Shown piece by piece: positions 32,421 through 41,833 of a stretch of 64,000 nucleotides of DNA. Position 1 is the first letter of the stretch. Each line of letters begins with the position of its first letter. The stretch lies in contig JBDTBW010000019.1 of the NCBI GenBank assembly GCA_039923855.1, positions 1-64,000 on the forward strand. Reading direction: 5' to 3'. The stretch is from 66-474 sp039923855. Lineage in GTDB: Bacteria > Pseudomonadota > Gammaproteobacteria > Xanthomonadales > Rhodanobacteraceae. The position numbers and the translations under genes were made by a program. The notes beneath the pieces are model-generated. The model was not told the DNA's origin and did no database searches. It worked only from the letters and a program-made list of their open reading frames with translations.

Positions 32421-35400
32421 ACGACATCACGTCCAGGCACGACGACGCGGTCACCATCGATCCGGAAAATCCGTGGCTGGGCCTGGATTCCTACTCCGAG
32501 GAAACCCGCGCGTATTTCCATGGCCGTGACGAGGAAGCCGCCGAACTGGCGCGCCGCGTGCAGCGCAAATTGCTGACGGTGCTGTTCGGGCAATCCGGTC
32601 TCGGCAAGACTTCGCTGCTGCGCGCAGGCCTGGTTCCGCGCTTGCGCGGTGAGGGTTTCTGTCCGGTGTACGTGCGCATCGACTACGCGCCCGAATCGCC
32701 CGCCCCTTCCGAACAGATCAAGCAGGCGATCTTCCGCGCCACCGCCACGGCGGGTCACTGGACGCGGCCTGGCAGCGCGATCGAGGGCGAATCGTTGTGG
32801 GAGTTTCTGCACCACCGCGGCGATCTGCTGCGCGATTCCGACGGCCATCCGTTGATGCCGTTGCTGATTTTCGACCAGTTCGAGGAAATCTTCACGCTCG
32901 GACAAGCCGATGACGCGGGACGTTTGCGCGCCAAACAATTTCTCGATGACCTGGCGGATCTCGTCGAAAACCGTCCGCCGGCGGCGCTGGAAAAACGCCT
33001 GGATCAGGACGACGACGCCGCCGAGCAATTCGATTTCGCTCGCGCCGATTACCGCGTGCTGATCGCGTTGCGCGAGGACTATCTGGCGCATCTGGAAGGC
33101 GTCAAGGACATCATGCCTTCGATCACCCAGAACCGGATGCGTCTGGCGCGGATGAATGGCGCGCAAGCTTTAAGTGCGGTAGTGAAGCCTGGCGGAAAGC
33201 TGGTGTCGCAGGAGGTCGCCGAATCCATCGTACGCTTCGTCGCCGGCGGTTCGGAACTCGGCAACGCTGAAATCGAACCCTCGTTATTGAGCCTGGTCTG
33301 CCGCGAACTCAACACGGCGCGGAAAGCGCAAGGTCGCAAGGAAATTTCCGCCGACCTGCTGGCCGGTTCGCGCGACACCATCCTTTCCGAGTTCTACGAA
33401 CGTGCGTTGGCCGATCAGCCGGCCGGCGTGCGGCGCGTGATCGAGGACGACTTGCTCACCGAATCCGGCTACCGCGAAAGCCTCGCCGAAGAGCGCGTGT
33501 TGAAGGCGCTGGCCGCGGCCGGCGCCGCGCCCGAGGCCTTGGCGACGCTGGTCAATCGCCGCCTGCTGCGAATCGAGGAACGCCTCGACATGCGCCGCGT
33601 GGAACTCACCCACGACGTGTTGTGCAGCGTGGTGCTCGCAAGCCGCAATCTGCGTCAGGAACGCGAAGCGCGCGACGAAGCCGAGCGCCAGATTGCCGCC
33701 CAGCGCGAACGCGAAGCGGCGATCCATCGCGCGCTGGTGCGCGCGCGCATGGTCGCGACTGTGTGCGCGGTGCTGATGCTGCTCGCCATCGCCAGCGCGG
33801 TGTTCGGTTTCATCAATATGCGTAGAGCACGCACGGCGGAAATCGAAGCGCAGAACTCGCGCAGCAACGCCGAAAAGCTGGTCAGTTTTTTGATCGAGGA
33901 TTTCTACACCGAACTCGAACCCACCGGCCGGCTGGATACGCTCGGCAAGCTCGCGCAAATGACCGTCGGCTATTACGACGGCCTGCCGCCGCAACAAATC
34001 ACGCCGCAAACGCGGATTTATCGGGCGATGGCGCTGGTGCGCCAGGGCGCTGCCCAGCAGTCGAGCGGCGACATTGATGCCGCGTACAAAAGCTTCGGCG
34101 AAGCGCAAAGTGCGTTCGAAAAACTCCGCGCATCCGGCGACCACAGCGAAGCGGTCACCTATGGTCTGGCGCTCACACTGGAAAGCCAAGGCTTTAGCAT
34201 CGTGGGTGCCTACTCGGGCGGCGGCCGTGGCACCGCAGCGCAACTGCAGCAGGCGGCCACCCTGCTCCGGCCGCTCGTGTACGGCCTCCATCCGTCGCGT
34301 CGGGTCCGGCAGTTGTACGCGGATGACTTGAATATTCTCAGCCATGCCCAGCCGCTGGAAACCGGCGTGAGGAGCTGCGAGGAGGCACGCAAGGTGCTGG
34401 TGGGCTTGGGCGCACTCGATCTCTCGAATCTGAATGCCACGTCATCGTATGCCGACACCGCCGACTCCGAGGCGCGCGAACTCTTGTCACTGGGACGGAT
34501 CGCCGAGGCGCAAAAACTCGAACAGCAGGTTTACGACATTGCGGAGAAAGTGCTGGCGCAACGCCCCGGCGATCTGCACGCGTTGAGCGATCGTTCCTGG
34601 GCAGCAGAGTTGCTGGGAACCTTGGCCGCTCGCCAGCACGAGGCTGCGGCCGCCGCCGACTATGCGAACAAGGCGACTGTCGCCGGCAAGGATGAGGTGC
34701 GCTTCAATCCCTCCGACCTGGGCGCATGGCAGCGGTGGTCGTTGGGTTTGGGAGAAACCGCCGATTGGCAGTTCGAACGCGGCGAGGTGACGAACGCGAT
34801 CGCCACCATGCGCTCGCTGCTGGCCTTGGGACAGGACAAGCGTCGGCCTTCCAGCCTTGGACCCATCTTCTGGTATCAATGGATCAAACTCGCTTATCTG
34901 CAGTCGCAAACAGGTGACGCGGCTGCCGCCGCTCAATCATTGGAATTCTTTGCTCGCGATGTCGGTGAGCTGGTCGCCCCGCTCGCTTCCGATGATGTCC
35001 GGCGCAAGCTTCTGGCCAACCCCGGACAAGGCATCAACGCCGGCTTGCAACTGGACAATGGCCAAGCGCAAGCCGCACTGGCCGCGGTCACTGCGGAGCT
35101 TACCCGCATCGAGCCGATCAAAACGAAACTGGACACCGCTGGCTACATCCTGAAACGCAACATGTTGGAAGGCAATCTCACAACGGCCAGCGAGGCCGCC
35201 ATCAGACTCGGCCGCTACGCACAGGCCGAAACACTAGCGCGCCAGTGGCTGGCATTGCCGGCCAACCCGACTTCGGAAGCCGATCCGCAAATCAGGGCAT
35301 CGCAAGCACGTACCACCGTCGCCCACGCCCTTGCGATGCAGGGCCGCAACGATGAGGCGCAAAAAACCCTGCAACCCGCGCTGGCGTATTACGCGGGCGA

Positions 35401-35629
35401 ACAAAAAGCCGGCGCAAGCGGCACCACCTTCCGGCACGACTTCGCCTATGCGCTGTATGTCAGCGCGATCGCCTCCCCGGTGGATGCCGCGGGTCGTGCG
35501 AACCGAGAGGCCGCGTTGACCGAAGCGGCCACGTTGATTGCCGGCGCCTCGGCGGAAGCGCAGCAACTCGCGGACATGCGCTATGTCTCTAGTTTGATTG
35601 CCGCGGCCCGGACGGCGCCGCACGATTGA
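32417..35629 (+). CDS. STAND NTPase with membrane helix and C-terminal repeats
   Basis: A 1070-residue protein. Residues about 15-430 form an nSTAND-type NTPase: Walker A LFGQSGLGKTSLLRAGL near residue 58, Walker B LLIFDQFEEIF near 150, and a winged-helix/lid region ending LTHDVLCSVVLASR. A coiled basic stretch and one membrane segment (ARMVATVCAVLMLLAIASAV) follow around residue 445. The remaining 600 residues are helical, TPR-like. STAND proteins oligomerise on ligand recognition. Translational coupling to the TIR gene suggests the pair is sensor (this protein) and effector. A housekeeping signalling role cannot be excluded. Confidence 0.75.
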   Translation: MNDITSRHDDAVTIDPENPWLGLDSYSEETRAYFHGRDEEAAELARRVQRKLLTVLFGQSGLGKTSLLRAGLVPRLRGEGFCPVYVRIDYAPESPAPSEQIKQAIFRATATAGHWTRPGSAIEGESLWEFLHHRGDLLRDSDGHPLMPLLIFDQFEEIFTLGQADDAGRLRAKQFLDDLADLVENRPPAALEKRLDQDDDAAEQFDFARADYRVLIALREDYLAHLEGVKDIMPSITQNRMRLARMNGAQALSAVVKPGGKLVSQEVAESIVRFVAGGSELGNAEIEPSLLSLVCRELNTARKAQGRKEISADLLAGSRDTILSEFYERALADQPAGVRRVIEDDLLTESGYRESLAEERVLKALAAAGAAPEALATLVNRRLLRIEERLDMRRVELTHDVLCSVVLASRNLRQEREARDEAERQIAAQREREAAIHRALVRARMVATVCAVLMLLAIASAVFGFINMRRARTAEIEAQNSRSNAEKLVSFLIEDFYTELEPTGRLDTLGKLAQMTVGYYDGLPPQQITPQTRIYRAMALVRQGAAQQSSGDIDAAYKSFGEAQSAFEKLRASGDHSEAVTYGLALTLESQGFSIVGAYSGGGRGTAAQLQQAATLLRPLVYGLHPSRRVRQLYADDLNILSHAQPLETGVRSCEEARKVLVGLGALDLSNLNATSSYADTADSEARELLSLGRIAEAQKLEQQVYDIAEKVLAQRPGDLHALSDRSWAAELLGTLAARQHEAAAAADYANKATVAGKDEVRFNPSDLGAWQRWSLGLGETADWQFERGEVTNAIATMRSLLALGQDKRRPSSLGPIFWYQWIKLAYLQSQTGDAAAAAQSLEFFARDVGELVAPLASDDVRRKLLANPGQGINAGLQLDNGQAQAALAAVTAELTRIEPIKTKLDTAGYILKRNMLEGNLTTASEAAIRLGRYAQAETLARQWLALPANPTSEADPQIRASQARTTVAHALAMQGRNDEAQKTLQPALAYYAGEQKAGASGTTFRHDFAYALYVSAIASPVDAAGRANREAALTEAATLIAGASAEAQQLADMRYVSSLIAAARTAPHD

Positions 35630-35670
35630 ATCGCCCACTGATTACCCGCGATGTAGGCATGCGCTGACAC

Positions 35671-35693
35671 GCAGCGGCGATGCGCGCCGCTGC
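35671..35693. terminator. GC-rich hairpin after the STAND gene
   Basis: GCAGCGGCG-atgcg-CGCCGCTGC, 42 bp after the STAND stop. There is no U-run, so rho-independent function is uncertain. Confidence 0.4.
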
Positions 35694-35749
35694 CGCGTGA
35701 GGCGCGGTGAATGCATGATTCCCCTTCGCAACCGCTTGGGGAAACGGGC

Positions 35750-36307
35750 ATGTCCATCTCATCGCGCTCGCGGCAACTCGGCTTCACCCTGATGGAACTG
35801 CTGACCACGTTGTGCATCGCCGGCGTGCTGGCGGTGATCGGGATGCCCGCGCTGGGCTCGATGCTGGCGCGCTCGCACACGCAGTCTGCCGAAAATGCCT
35901 TGCAGGCGAGCCTGATGCATGCGCGCGAAACCGCTGTGACACGCGGCGTGCAGGTGATCGTCTGTCCCAGCACGGATGCCCGGCATTGCGACGCGGGCGA
36001 TGATTGGCAACACGGCTGGCTGGTCGCCGCCGACACCGATCATGACCGCAGGCCGGATAACGGCGCGTCACCCTTGGCGGTTTTCGATGCGCTACCAAGC
36101 GGGATGCGCGTCATCGCCAGCCGCGGCCGCCCGCTGATCGTGTTCCGTCCCGACGGCAGCGCCGCCGGCAGCAACGCCGAACTGACCTTGTGCCACCGCG
36201 GCGATCAGCGCGGTGGACAGGCCGTGGTGATCGCCAATTCCGGCCGGGTGCGCATCGCCGCCGCGCTACCGGATCGCCTTCGGCAATGCCTGACCGGCAT
36301 GCAATGA
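35750..36307 (+). CDS. second FimT/GspH-type pilin
   Basis: A 185-residue prepilin with QLGFTLMELLTTLCIAGVLA and a GspH/FimT body including RETAVTRGVQVIVCPS and late cysteines. It is separate from the minor-pilin operon and points the other way. ATG 35750 is the first good start. Probably an additional DNA-uptake or pilus minor pilin. Confidence 0.85.
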   Translation: MSISSRSRQLGFTLMELLTTLCIAGVLAVIGMPALGSMLARSHTQSAENALQASLMHARETAVTRGVQVIVCPSTDARHCDAGDDWQHGWLVAADTDHDRRPDNGASPLAVFDALPSGMRVIASRGRPLIVFRPDGSAAGSNAELTLCHRGDQRGGQAVVIANSGRVRIAAALPDRLRQCLTGMQ

Positions 36308-36457
36308 ACCATCGTTTCGGGGGCGCGTCACGATTGTTCAAGATCGCGACGGGCCCATAGCGGTGAGGCTTTGCGGTCGGCATGGCGTGTCGTGGCACGT
36401 TTCTTGGATCGCTTTCCGCTGCCAACAAGAGGTTGGCAGGAAATCCAGGGGAATACC

Positions 36458-36538
36458 ATGAAACGCGCACTGATCACCGTGGTGGCTTTGGGCCTCGCCA
36501 TGAGTTCCTTCAGCGTGTGCCTGGCCGGCTTGTTCTAA
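36458..36538 (+). CDS. 26-residue hydrophobic peptide
   Basis: An ATG at 36458, with AGGGG 8 bases upstream, opens MKRALITVVALGLAMSSFSV then CLAGLF and TAA. It looks like a bare signal peptide or a one-helix membrane peptide. A hairpin lies upstream (CTGCCAAC-aagag-GTTGGCAG). It could be a leader peptide or the truncated start of a lost secreted protein. Confidence 0.4.
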   Translation: MKRALITVVALGLAMSSFSVCLAGLF

Positions 36539-36551
36539 AGAATTCGTTTAC

Positions 36552-36614
36552 GCACAAACGGCTCGGTTGACGCTGCAAGACAGCCGATTGCAGGGGGCAG
36601 CCGAGCCGTTGTGC
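36552..36614. terminator. long hairpin between the small ORF and the regulator gene
   Basis: GCACAAACGGCTCGG pairs with CCGAGCCGTTGTGC across a 34-base loop, with a single bulged A. It lies between converging genes, so it probably ends transcription from both sides. No strong T-run. Confidence 0.5.
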
Positions 36615-36703
36615 ACCACGCGGCGCGTAGTATGCGCGCGTGGCGTCGCCGTGCGCGCCATTCGAGCGCGTTTTGCTCCACCCATGCGCTTTGCGGCAAC
36701 GTG

Positions 36704-39601
36704 CTACCTGGCCGCCACGAGCCGTTGCAGCACCCAACCGTAGCCGAGTTTGCGCGCACTGGCGGTGAGTGCCACGCGCGCGGCTTTCGCCACGGCCGGA
36801 TCGCCGCCGCGTTCCTGCAAGCGCAACGCGGCGAGACGCGCTTCCAGCGCCATCCCGATCCACTGCCGCTTGTCGGCGTCGTCGGCCAAGGCTTGCAAAG
36901 CCGTGATCGCGGCATCGGGCGGGCCGGTCATCCCCTGCAATTCCGCCAGCGCGATGTCGAGCGGCAGCACTTCCGCGCGTTCGTTGACACGGCTGCGCAA
37001 CTCGCGCGCCTGCGCCACCGCGCGATCGCGCGCGGCGGTGTCGCCGAGCGCCGCGTAGCACAATGCGAGCAGCCCACTGGTCACGGCTTCGCCGGCGGGC
37101 TCCTGAGTCGCGGTCCAGCCTGCCAAGGACTGCTGCAATGCGTCGCGAGCCCGCGTCCATTGTTGTCGGCCAAGTGCGATCTGGCCGATTATCATTTGTG
37201 CGTTGGCGGCGCTGAAGGTGTCTTTCGCGGTGGTGGCTGTCGTCGCAAGCGCAGTCATGCTGGTGACGGCCGCGTCGACCTCGCCCCGATCCAACGCGAT
37301 TTCCGCACAGATAACATCGACGCCAGCGGACTGGCCAGGATCGTTCAATGCGCGCGCAGAAGACCGGGCTTGCGTGCACACTTCGTTGGCTCGATCCAAC
37401 TCACCCCGTTCTCGCAAGAGATCAGCGTAAGCCGCAAGCGCAAAGACCCGATGCGAGACCGAACCTGCCCGCTCGTCCAGCGCTATCGCCTGGCGGTACA
37501 TGGATGCGATCGCATCGCTGGCCGTTTCGTCCGACATCTGTATCCCCAGCGCGGTGAGGTTCCAGCCTTGTCTCACAAGATCGCCGGTTTCGCGCGCGAT
37601 CCGCAACGATTGCCGCGTTGCGGCTTCCGCTCCGTCACGGTCGCCGGCGGCCCACAACATGCGCGCCAACTCATCGTAGATCGCCGCCTCCCCGCCGAGA
37701 TCGCCGATGCCCTGATAGATCGTCATCGCGCGTTGATAAGTCTCGCGCGCCGGCGCGATCTGGTTGTTGGCGAATTGCAAATTGCCGAGATTCTGCCAAG
37801 CCCGCGCCTCGCCGTGCGGATTGCCGCCGCGCCGGAAATCCGTGGCAGCCTTGCGCAACAGCGGTTCGGCTTGGACTTGTTGAGGTAATGCGATACCTAA
37901 TTGCAGTTCAGCATTCGCAATAAGACCCGTTTCGCCGCGCGCTTGCGCCTGCTGCAGCGCAAGCCGGGCGTACTCGATATAGGCGGGATTATTGTCTCGC
38001 GTCGCAGCGATCCGCGCGGCTGCGAATTCGATGCGCGGATCGCCGGCATCGCCGAACAATTTGCGCAACGCGTTCAATGAGACCTCGGCATCGTCCGGTT
38101 TGCCCGCATCGATTTGCGCATCGATCAACTGGAATCGATACTCGGGATTCTGCGGGCGCAAGGCGACCAATTTCTGCCAAGTGTCGATCGCCTGCGCGTG
38201 ATCGGCTTGCAGATCGAATTGCTGCGCTTCGATCTGCAGGTATTGTTCTTGCGGCAAGCCTTGCGCGTTCGTCAGCGCCTGCTTGGATGCGGCCAGCGCT
38301 TTCGCGCGATAGCCCAGCGACGACCACGCCTGCGCCAGATACATGTACGCCGGCGCGTAACCCGGCGCCTGCGCGATCGCCTGCAGCAATTCGTCCCGCG
38401 CGCGTGCGGGATCGTATGTGTGCAAGGCATCCAGCGCGAAGCCGATGTGCCGCGCGACTTCCGCGCTTGGCGGTTGCGCGTTGGCGACGCGTAGCAATTC
38501 CTCCGGCACAACCGTTTGTTCGCCAAAACCATGGCGCAAAGTCGCGCCGGCTTGCGCGACCAATCGCGGCAGATCGGCGACCGCCCCGCTTCGCGACAGC
38601 GTGGCGACTGCGGCGCCGCTGCGGGTGTCCTGCACCGCAAGATCCACGCGCAATTGCGGCGCGTCGTTGGCGCCCGATACCAGATACGCGCCGCTCAGCA
38701 CATAGTGCGCGCCGAGCCGGCGTTGCAGTGTCGCCAGACTGGCGGGCGCGTAGCCGCCGGCCGCAGGCGCCGGCAGATCCGCGCGCGCCGGCCGCACCAG
38801 CTCATCCGACACCGCGTGCAACTTTCCGCCGACCGCAATCTCGGTGGCGAGCATTTCCGCCAGCGCGGGGCCGAGCCAGGCGTCCTTGTCGTTGCGCGAG
38901 AGATTGCTGAAATCGGCGATCGCGACGGCGCCCGGATCGAGTTTCGCCGCGCGCATGGCGAGCATCGCGTTCGACGAGGCAAAAAATCGGTACGCTATTG
39001 CGCCCGCGATCACCACCGCGATCGCGATCAGCCCGGCGACCAGCAACGGACGCCAGCGATCGCCGCGGCGGCGATGCGGATCTGTCGATGCGGATGACGC
39101 TTCAACCGGCATCGTCGAAGGCGATTCGTCCACAAACGTAGTTACGGATACCGCCGCCACAGCAGCCGCGTCGTTGGAAGCGCACAGGTTCGGGACCGTG
39201 TCGTGATTGGACCGATCGCTTGGCAACGATGCAAGCGCCGCCGTCGCGTCTTCGATGATGAGCGACGGCGCGGCGACACTGCTCACCTGCGCGATAAAGC
39301 GATAACCCAGCTTGGGCAGCGTCTCGATGTAGCGGCTCTCGCCGCCGTGGTCGCCCAGCGCGCGGCGGATCGTCCAGATGTGCTTGGTGAGATTGGACTC
39401 GTGCACGAAGCCGCGTGGCCACAGCGCGGCCATCAATTCGTCCTTGCTGACCGCGTGTCCGGCGCGCATCACCAGCAGCACCAGCGTGTCGAACACCTTG
39501 GGCGTCAAGGTCACGGCGTGGCCGTGCGCGAGCAAGCGCCGCTCGTGCGGATCGAGCTCGCAATCGGCGAAACGGTAGACCCGGTTCTCCTGCACCGACA
39601 C
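36704..39601 (-). CDS. winged-helix (CadC-like) membrane regulator with TPR domain
   Basis: A 965-residue protein. The N-terminus is an OmpR/PhoB-type winged helix (RFADCELDPHERRLL, LTPKVFDTLVLLV, then HIWTIRRALGD and YIETLPKLGYRFIA). One membrane segment follows near residue 185 (LLVAGLIAIAVVIAGAIAY), then about 750 residues with TPR-like helical repeats in the periplasm. The build matches CadC/ToxR-like one-component regulators that bind DNA from the membrane. The start is probably GTG 39601; the frame opens with TTG at 39625, less likely. It is divergent from the autotransporter gene. A copy of the 36-bp motif sits 25 bp upstream of its start, so it may control itself and the downstream exported-protein genes. 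Confidence 0.8.
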   Translation of the reverse strand: MSVQENRVYRFADCELDPHERRLLAHGHAVTLTPKVFDTLVLLVMRAGHAVSKDELMAALWPRGFVHESNLTKHIWTIRRALGDHGGESRYIETLPKLGYRFIAQVSSVAAPSLIIEDATAALASLPSDRSNHDTVPNLCASNDAAAVAAVSVTTFVDESPSTMPVEASSASTDPHRRRGDRWRPLLVAGLIAIAVVIAGAIAYRFFASSNAMLAMRAAKLDPGAVAIADFSNLSRNDKDAWLGPALAEMLATEIAVGGKLHAVSDELVRPARADLPAPAAGGYAPASLATLQRRLGAHYVLSGAYLVSGANDAPQLRVDLAVQDTRSGAAVATLSRSGAVADLPRLVAQAGATLRHGFGEQTVVPEELLRVANAQPPSAEVARHIGFALDALHTYDPARARDELLQAIAQAPGYAPAYMYLAQAWSSLGYRAKALAASKQALTNAQGLPQEQYLQIEAQQFDLQADHAQAIDTWQKLVALRPQNPEYRFQLIDAQIDAGKPDDAEVSLNALRKLFGDAGDPRIEFAAARIAATRDNNPAYIEYARLALQQAQARGETGLIANAELQLGIALPQQVQAEPLLRKAATDFRRGGNPHGEARAWQNLGNLQFANNQIAPARETYQRAMTIYQGIGDLGGEAAIYDELARMLWAAGDRDGAEAATRQSLRIARETGDLVRQGWNLTALGIQMSDETASDAIASMYRQAIALDERAGSVSHRVFALAAYADLLRERGELDRANEVCTQARSSARALNDPGQSAGVDVICAEIALDRGEVDAAVTSMTALATTATTAKDTFSAANAQMIIGQIALGRQQWTRARDALQQSLAGWTATQEPAGEAVTSGLLALCYAALGDTAARDRAVAQARELRSRVNERAEVLPLDIALAELQGMTGPPDAAITALQALADDADKRQWIGMALEARLAALRLQERGGDPAVAKAARVALTASARKLGYGWVLQRLVAAR

Positions 39602-39625
39602 GGCCCCGGCCCACGGCAGGAACAA

Positions 39626-39661
39626 GGCAGTAATTCTGCCAGAAAAATGCCAGCGAAACGG
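39626..39661 (+). promoter_or_regulatory. 36-bp motif, copy 1
   Basis: GGCAG-TAATT-CTGCC is followed by AGAAAAAT-GCCAGCGAAACGG. Two GCCAG half-sites lie 11 bp apart, the helical-turn spacing used by PhoB/OmpR winged-helix proteins. It lies between the regulator (39601) and the autotransporter (39767). Confidence 0.75.
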
Positions 39662-39766
39662 CGACGACGGCGATATCGCTCCTGACTAGGTTTGCGATCA
39701 CCTCATGCGCAAGCGCGAAAGCGCGGCGCCAACAAGGGGTTCATCCAACAATCCGGGAGATCCATC

Positions 39767-41488
39767 GTGCACATCGAAATCTGCAACGTCAGTCGTTTCA
39801 CTCCGTCGAACAGAGCCGGCCGTAGATCATCGCGATCGTTGCTGGCCGGCGCCGTCCTCGCCGCATTGATGACATTTAGCTGCACGTCCGCCTTCGCCGG
39901 CGAAACCTGCGATACCTCAGTATTGCCCCTGAACAACGGCTCCAGCGCGCCCGGCGTCAACGCCGTCGCGTGCGGCACGCAAAGCACTGCCAGTGGAACC
40001 AACGCCATGGCTTTCGGGTTCCAGAATACTGCCAGTGGCACCGCCAGCAGCTCGTTCGGCGCCTTCACCGTCGCCAGCGGCGATTTCAGCACTGCTTTCG
40101 GCAGTTGGTTGGATCTGAACGGCAGTGGCGGACCGGATCTCAACGAATTGAACTTCGCTACCGGGTTCGGCAGTAGTGCGTTCGGCGCTGCGGCGCAAGC
40201 AACCGGAGACTACGGCATCGCTCTCGGCGCCGCGGCGGAAGCCCGCGGCAACGGCGGCGTGGCCGCCGGTTTTCACGCGATCGCCGAAGGCACTTCCAGC
40301 AGCGCAATCGGCGAAAGCGCGTTGGCGGAAGGCAGCAACAGCAGTGCGTGGGGTGTGGGTGCCGAGGCCACCGCCGTCAACAGCCTCGCTGCCGGAAGTT
40401 TCGCCAGCGCGACCGGCAGCGGCAGCGTGGCCGTCGGCGGCTGGATCGACAGCAACGGCGATGGTATTCCGCAACTTAACGAGGAAACCTTCGCCGACGG
40501 TATCGATGCCACCGCTATCGGCCCCGATGCGCAAGCGACCGGTGACTTCAGCATCGCAGCCGGCGCCTTCAGCCACACCAACCAGGAGGCCAGCAGCGCC
40601 TTCGGCGCCGATGCGCAGACGTACGGCATCGGCGACACCGCGATCGGCTTTGCCGCCGATACGCAAGGCGACAATTCGATCGCTGTCGGCGACAACGCCC
40701 GTGCAGCCTCTACTGGTGCGATTGCCATCGGCAGCTTCGCGCAGGCCGCCAATATCAACAATACCGCGGTGGGTTACGGCAGCAACGCTGGTGGGAACAA
40801 CAGCGTTGCTCTGGGCGCCAACAGCAATGTGACTGGCACCAACAGTGTTGCAGTCGGAGCGGACTCCATCGCCGATCGCGACAACACGGTATCGGTGGGC
40901 GCTGTCGGCAGCGAACGGCAGATCGTCAACGTCGCCGACGGAACGGAAGCACACGATGCGGTGAACGTTGAACAATTGAATGTCGCAACCGGCAACGCGG
41001 TCGCCACTGCGAACCACTACACGGATACGCAAGTCGTCAATGCCAACGCCGCGGTGCTGGGCCAAGCCAAGACGTACACCGACACCCAGACTGCGGAGGC
41101 GCTCAGCTCGGCCAAGACCTACGCCGATGCCGGTGACACCAAAACCTTGGACGCGGCGAAGACATACACCGATCGGCAGATCGCCGATGCGGTCAGCGGC
41201 GACCTGAACGCGTTCGAGGATCGGACCAACGCCCGCTTCAACGAACAGGACAAACGCATCGACCGCTTGGGCGCGATGGGCGCGGCGTCTGCGCAGATGG
41301 CGATCAACACCGCCGGTTTATCCGGCGACAACCGCATCGGCGTCGGCGCCGGCACTTACAACGGCGAGTCGGCCGCGTCGATCGGCTATCAGCATATGTT
41401 CGCCGACCACAAGGCCAGCGTCTCGGTCGGCGCGGCGTTCGGCAGCAATGAAACTTCCGGCGGCGTCGGCGCGGGCTTTAGTTGGTGA
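39767..41488 (+). CDS. trimeric autotransporter adhesin (YadA-like)
   Basis: A 573-residue protein starting at GTG 39767 with GGGAG 8 bases before it. It has a long signal peptide ending near TSAFA. The passenger is a YadA-type head of about 14-residue degenerate repeats (SASGTNAMAFG, SSAFGAAAQATGDYGIALG, NSVALGANSNVTG), then a neck EAHDAVNVEQLN, a coiled-coil stalk and a C-terminal YadA anchor (MGAASAQMAINTAG to VGAGFSW ending in Trp). It would form a surface-exposed trimer for adhesion. It follows motif copy 1 by 105 bp, divergent from the winged-helix regulator. Confidence 0.88.
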   Translation: MHIEICNVSRFTPSNRAGRRSSRSLLAGAVLAALMTFSCTSAFAGETCDTSVLPLNNGSSAPGVNAVACGTQSTASGTNAMAFGFQNTASGTASSSFGAFTVASGDFSTAFGSWLDLNGSGGPDLNELNFATGFGSSAFGAAAQATGDYGIALGAAAEARGNGGVAAGFHAIAEGTSSSAIGESALAEGSNSSAWGVGAEATAVNSLAAGSFASATGSGSVAVGGWIDSNGDGIPQLNEETFADGIDATAIGPDAQATGDFSIAAGAFSHTNQEASSAFGADAQTYGIGDTAIGFAADTQGDNSIAVGDNARAASTGAIAIGSFAQAANINNTAVGYGSNAGGNNSVALGANSNVTGTNSVAVGADSIADRDNTVSVGAVGSERQIVNVADGTEAHDAVNVEQLNVATGNAVATANHYTDTQVVNANAAVLGQAKTYTDTQTAEALSSAKTYADAGDTKTLDAAKTYTDRQIADAVSGDLNAFEDRTNARFNEQDKRIDRLGAMGAASAQMAINTAGLSGDNRIGVGAGTYNGESAASIGYQHMFADHKASVSVGAAFGSNETSGGVGAGFSW

Positions 41489-41494
41489 AGAAAT

Positions 41495-41664
41495 CCCCTC
41501 TCCCTCCGGGAGAGGAGCAGGGGTGAGGGTTCGGGCAAGACAGCAACGTCGCACTCGACTCGTACCCTCACCCGCCCCACCTTCAGCGCCAACGAAGATA
41601 CCTTGCAATATCCGAGCTTTCGAAGGCGCCGAAGATGGGGCGCCCTCTCCCGGAGGGAGAGGGA
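41495..41664. repeat. dispersed palindromic repeat element, copy 5
   Basis: CCCCTCTCCC-tcc-GGGAGAGG, GGGTGAGGGTTCG, then TACCCTCACCC and CCCTCTCCC-gga-GGGAGAGGG, with an unusually long middle. It sits between the adhesin stop and its terminator. Confidence 0.8.
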
Positions 41665-41672
41665 TAAAACTG

Positions 41673-41706
41673 AAGAGCCGGCGCGTAAGCGCCGGCTCTT
41701 TTTTTT
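41673..41706 (+). terminator. rho-independent terminator of the adhesin gene
   Basis: A perfect 12-bp stem AAGAGCCGGCGC-gtaa-GCGCCGGCTCTT is followed by six further Ts. Confidence 0.92.
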
Positions 41707-41741
41707 AAAGCACAGCCAACGGGGCGGACGCCAGGTGGCCC

Positions 41742-41777
41742 GGCAGGATTTCTGCCAGAAAAAAGCCAGCGAAACGG
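41742..41777 (+). promoter_or_regulatory. 36-bp motif, copy 2
   Basis: GGCAG-GATTT-CTGCC then AGAAAAAA-GCCAGCGAAACGG. It lies 56 bp before the LGFP-repeat protein gene, after the adhesin terminator, so it belongs to a new promoter. Confidence 0.75.
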
Positions 41778-41833
41778 AAAGGACAGCGCGTCCATGTCGA
41801 CGGATGCTGGCGGCACCCCCGAGGAGAACCACC

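Noticed and set aside
31032..35629. Thoeris system
   Set aside because: Thoeris has separate ThsA (SIR2-SLOG) and ThsB (TIR) genes; here SIR2-like and TIR are fused and the partner is a STAND NTPase.
36430..36455. GGCAGGAAATC before the small peptide as a fifth 36-bp motif copy
   Set aside because: Only the first 11 bases agree; the CTGCC arm and both GCCAG half-sites are missing.
39602..39625. TTG start for the winged-helix regulator
   Set aside because: It would add eight residues reading into the 36-bp motif and has no ribosome site; GTG 39601 fits the family start better.
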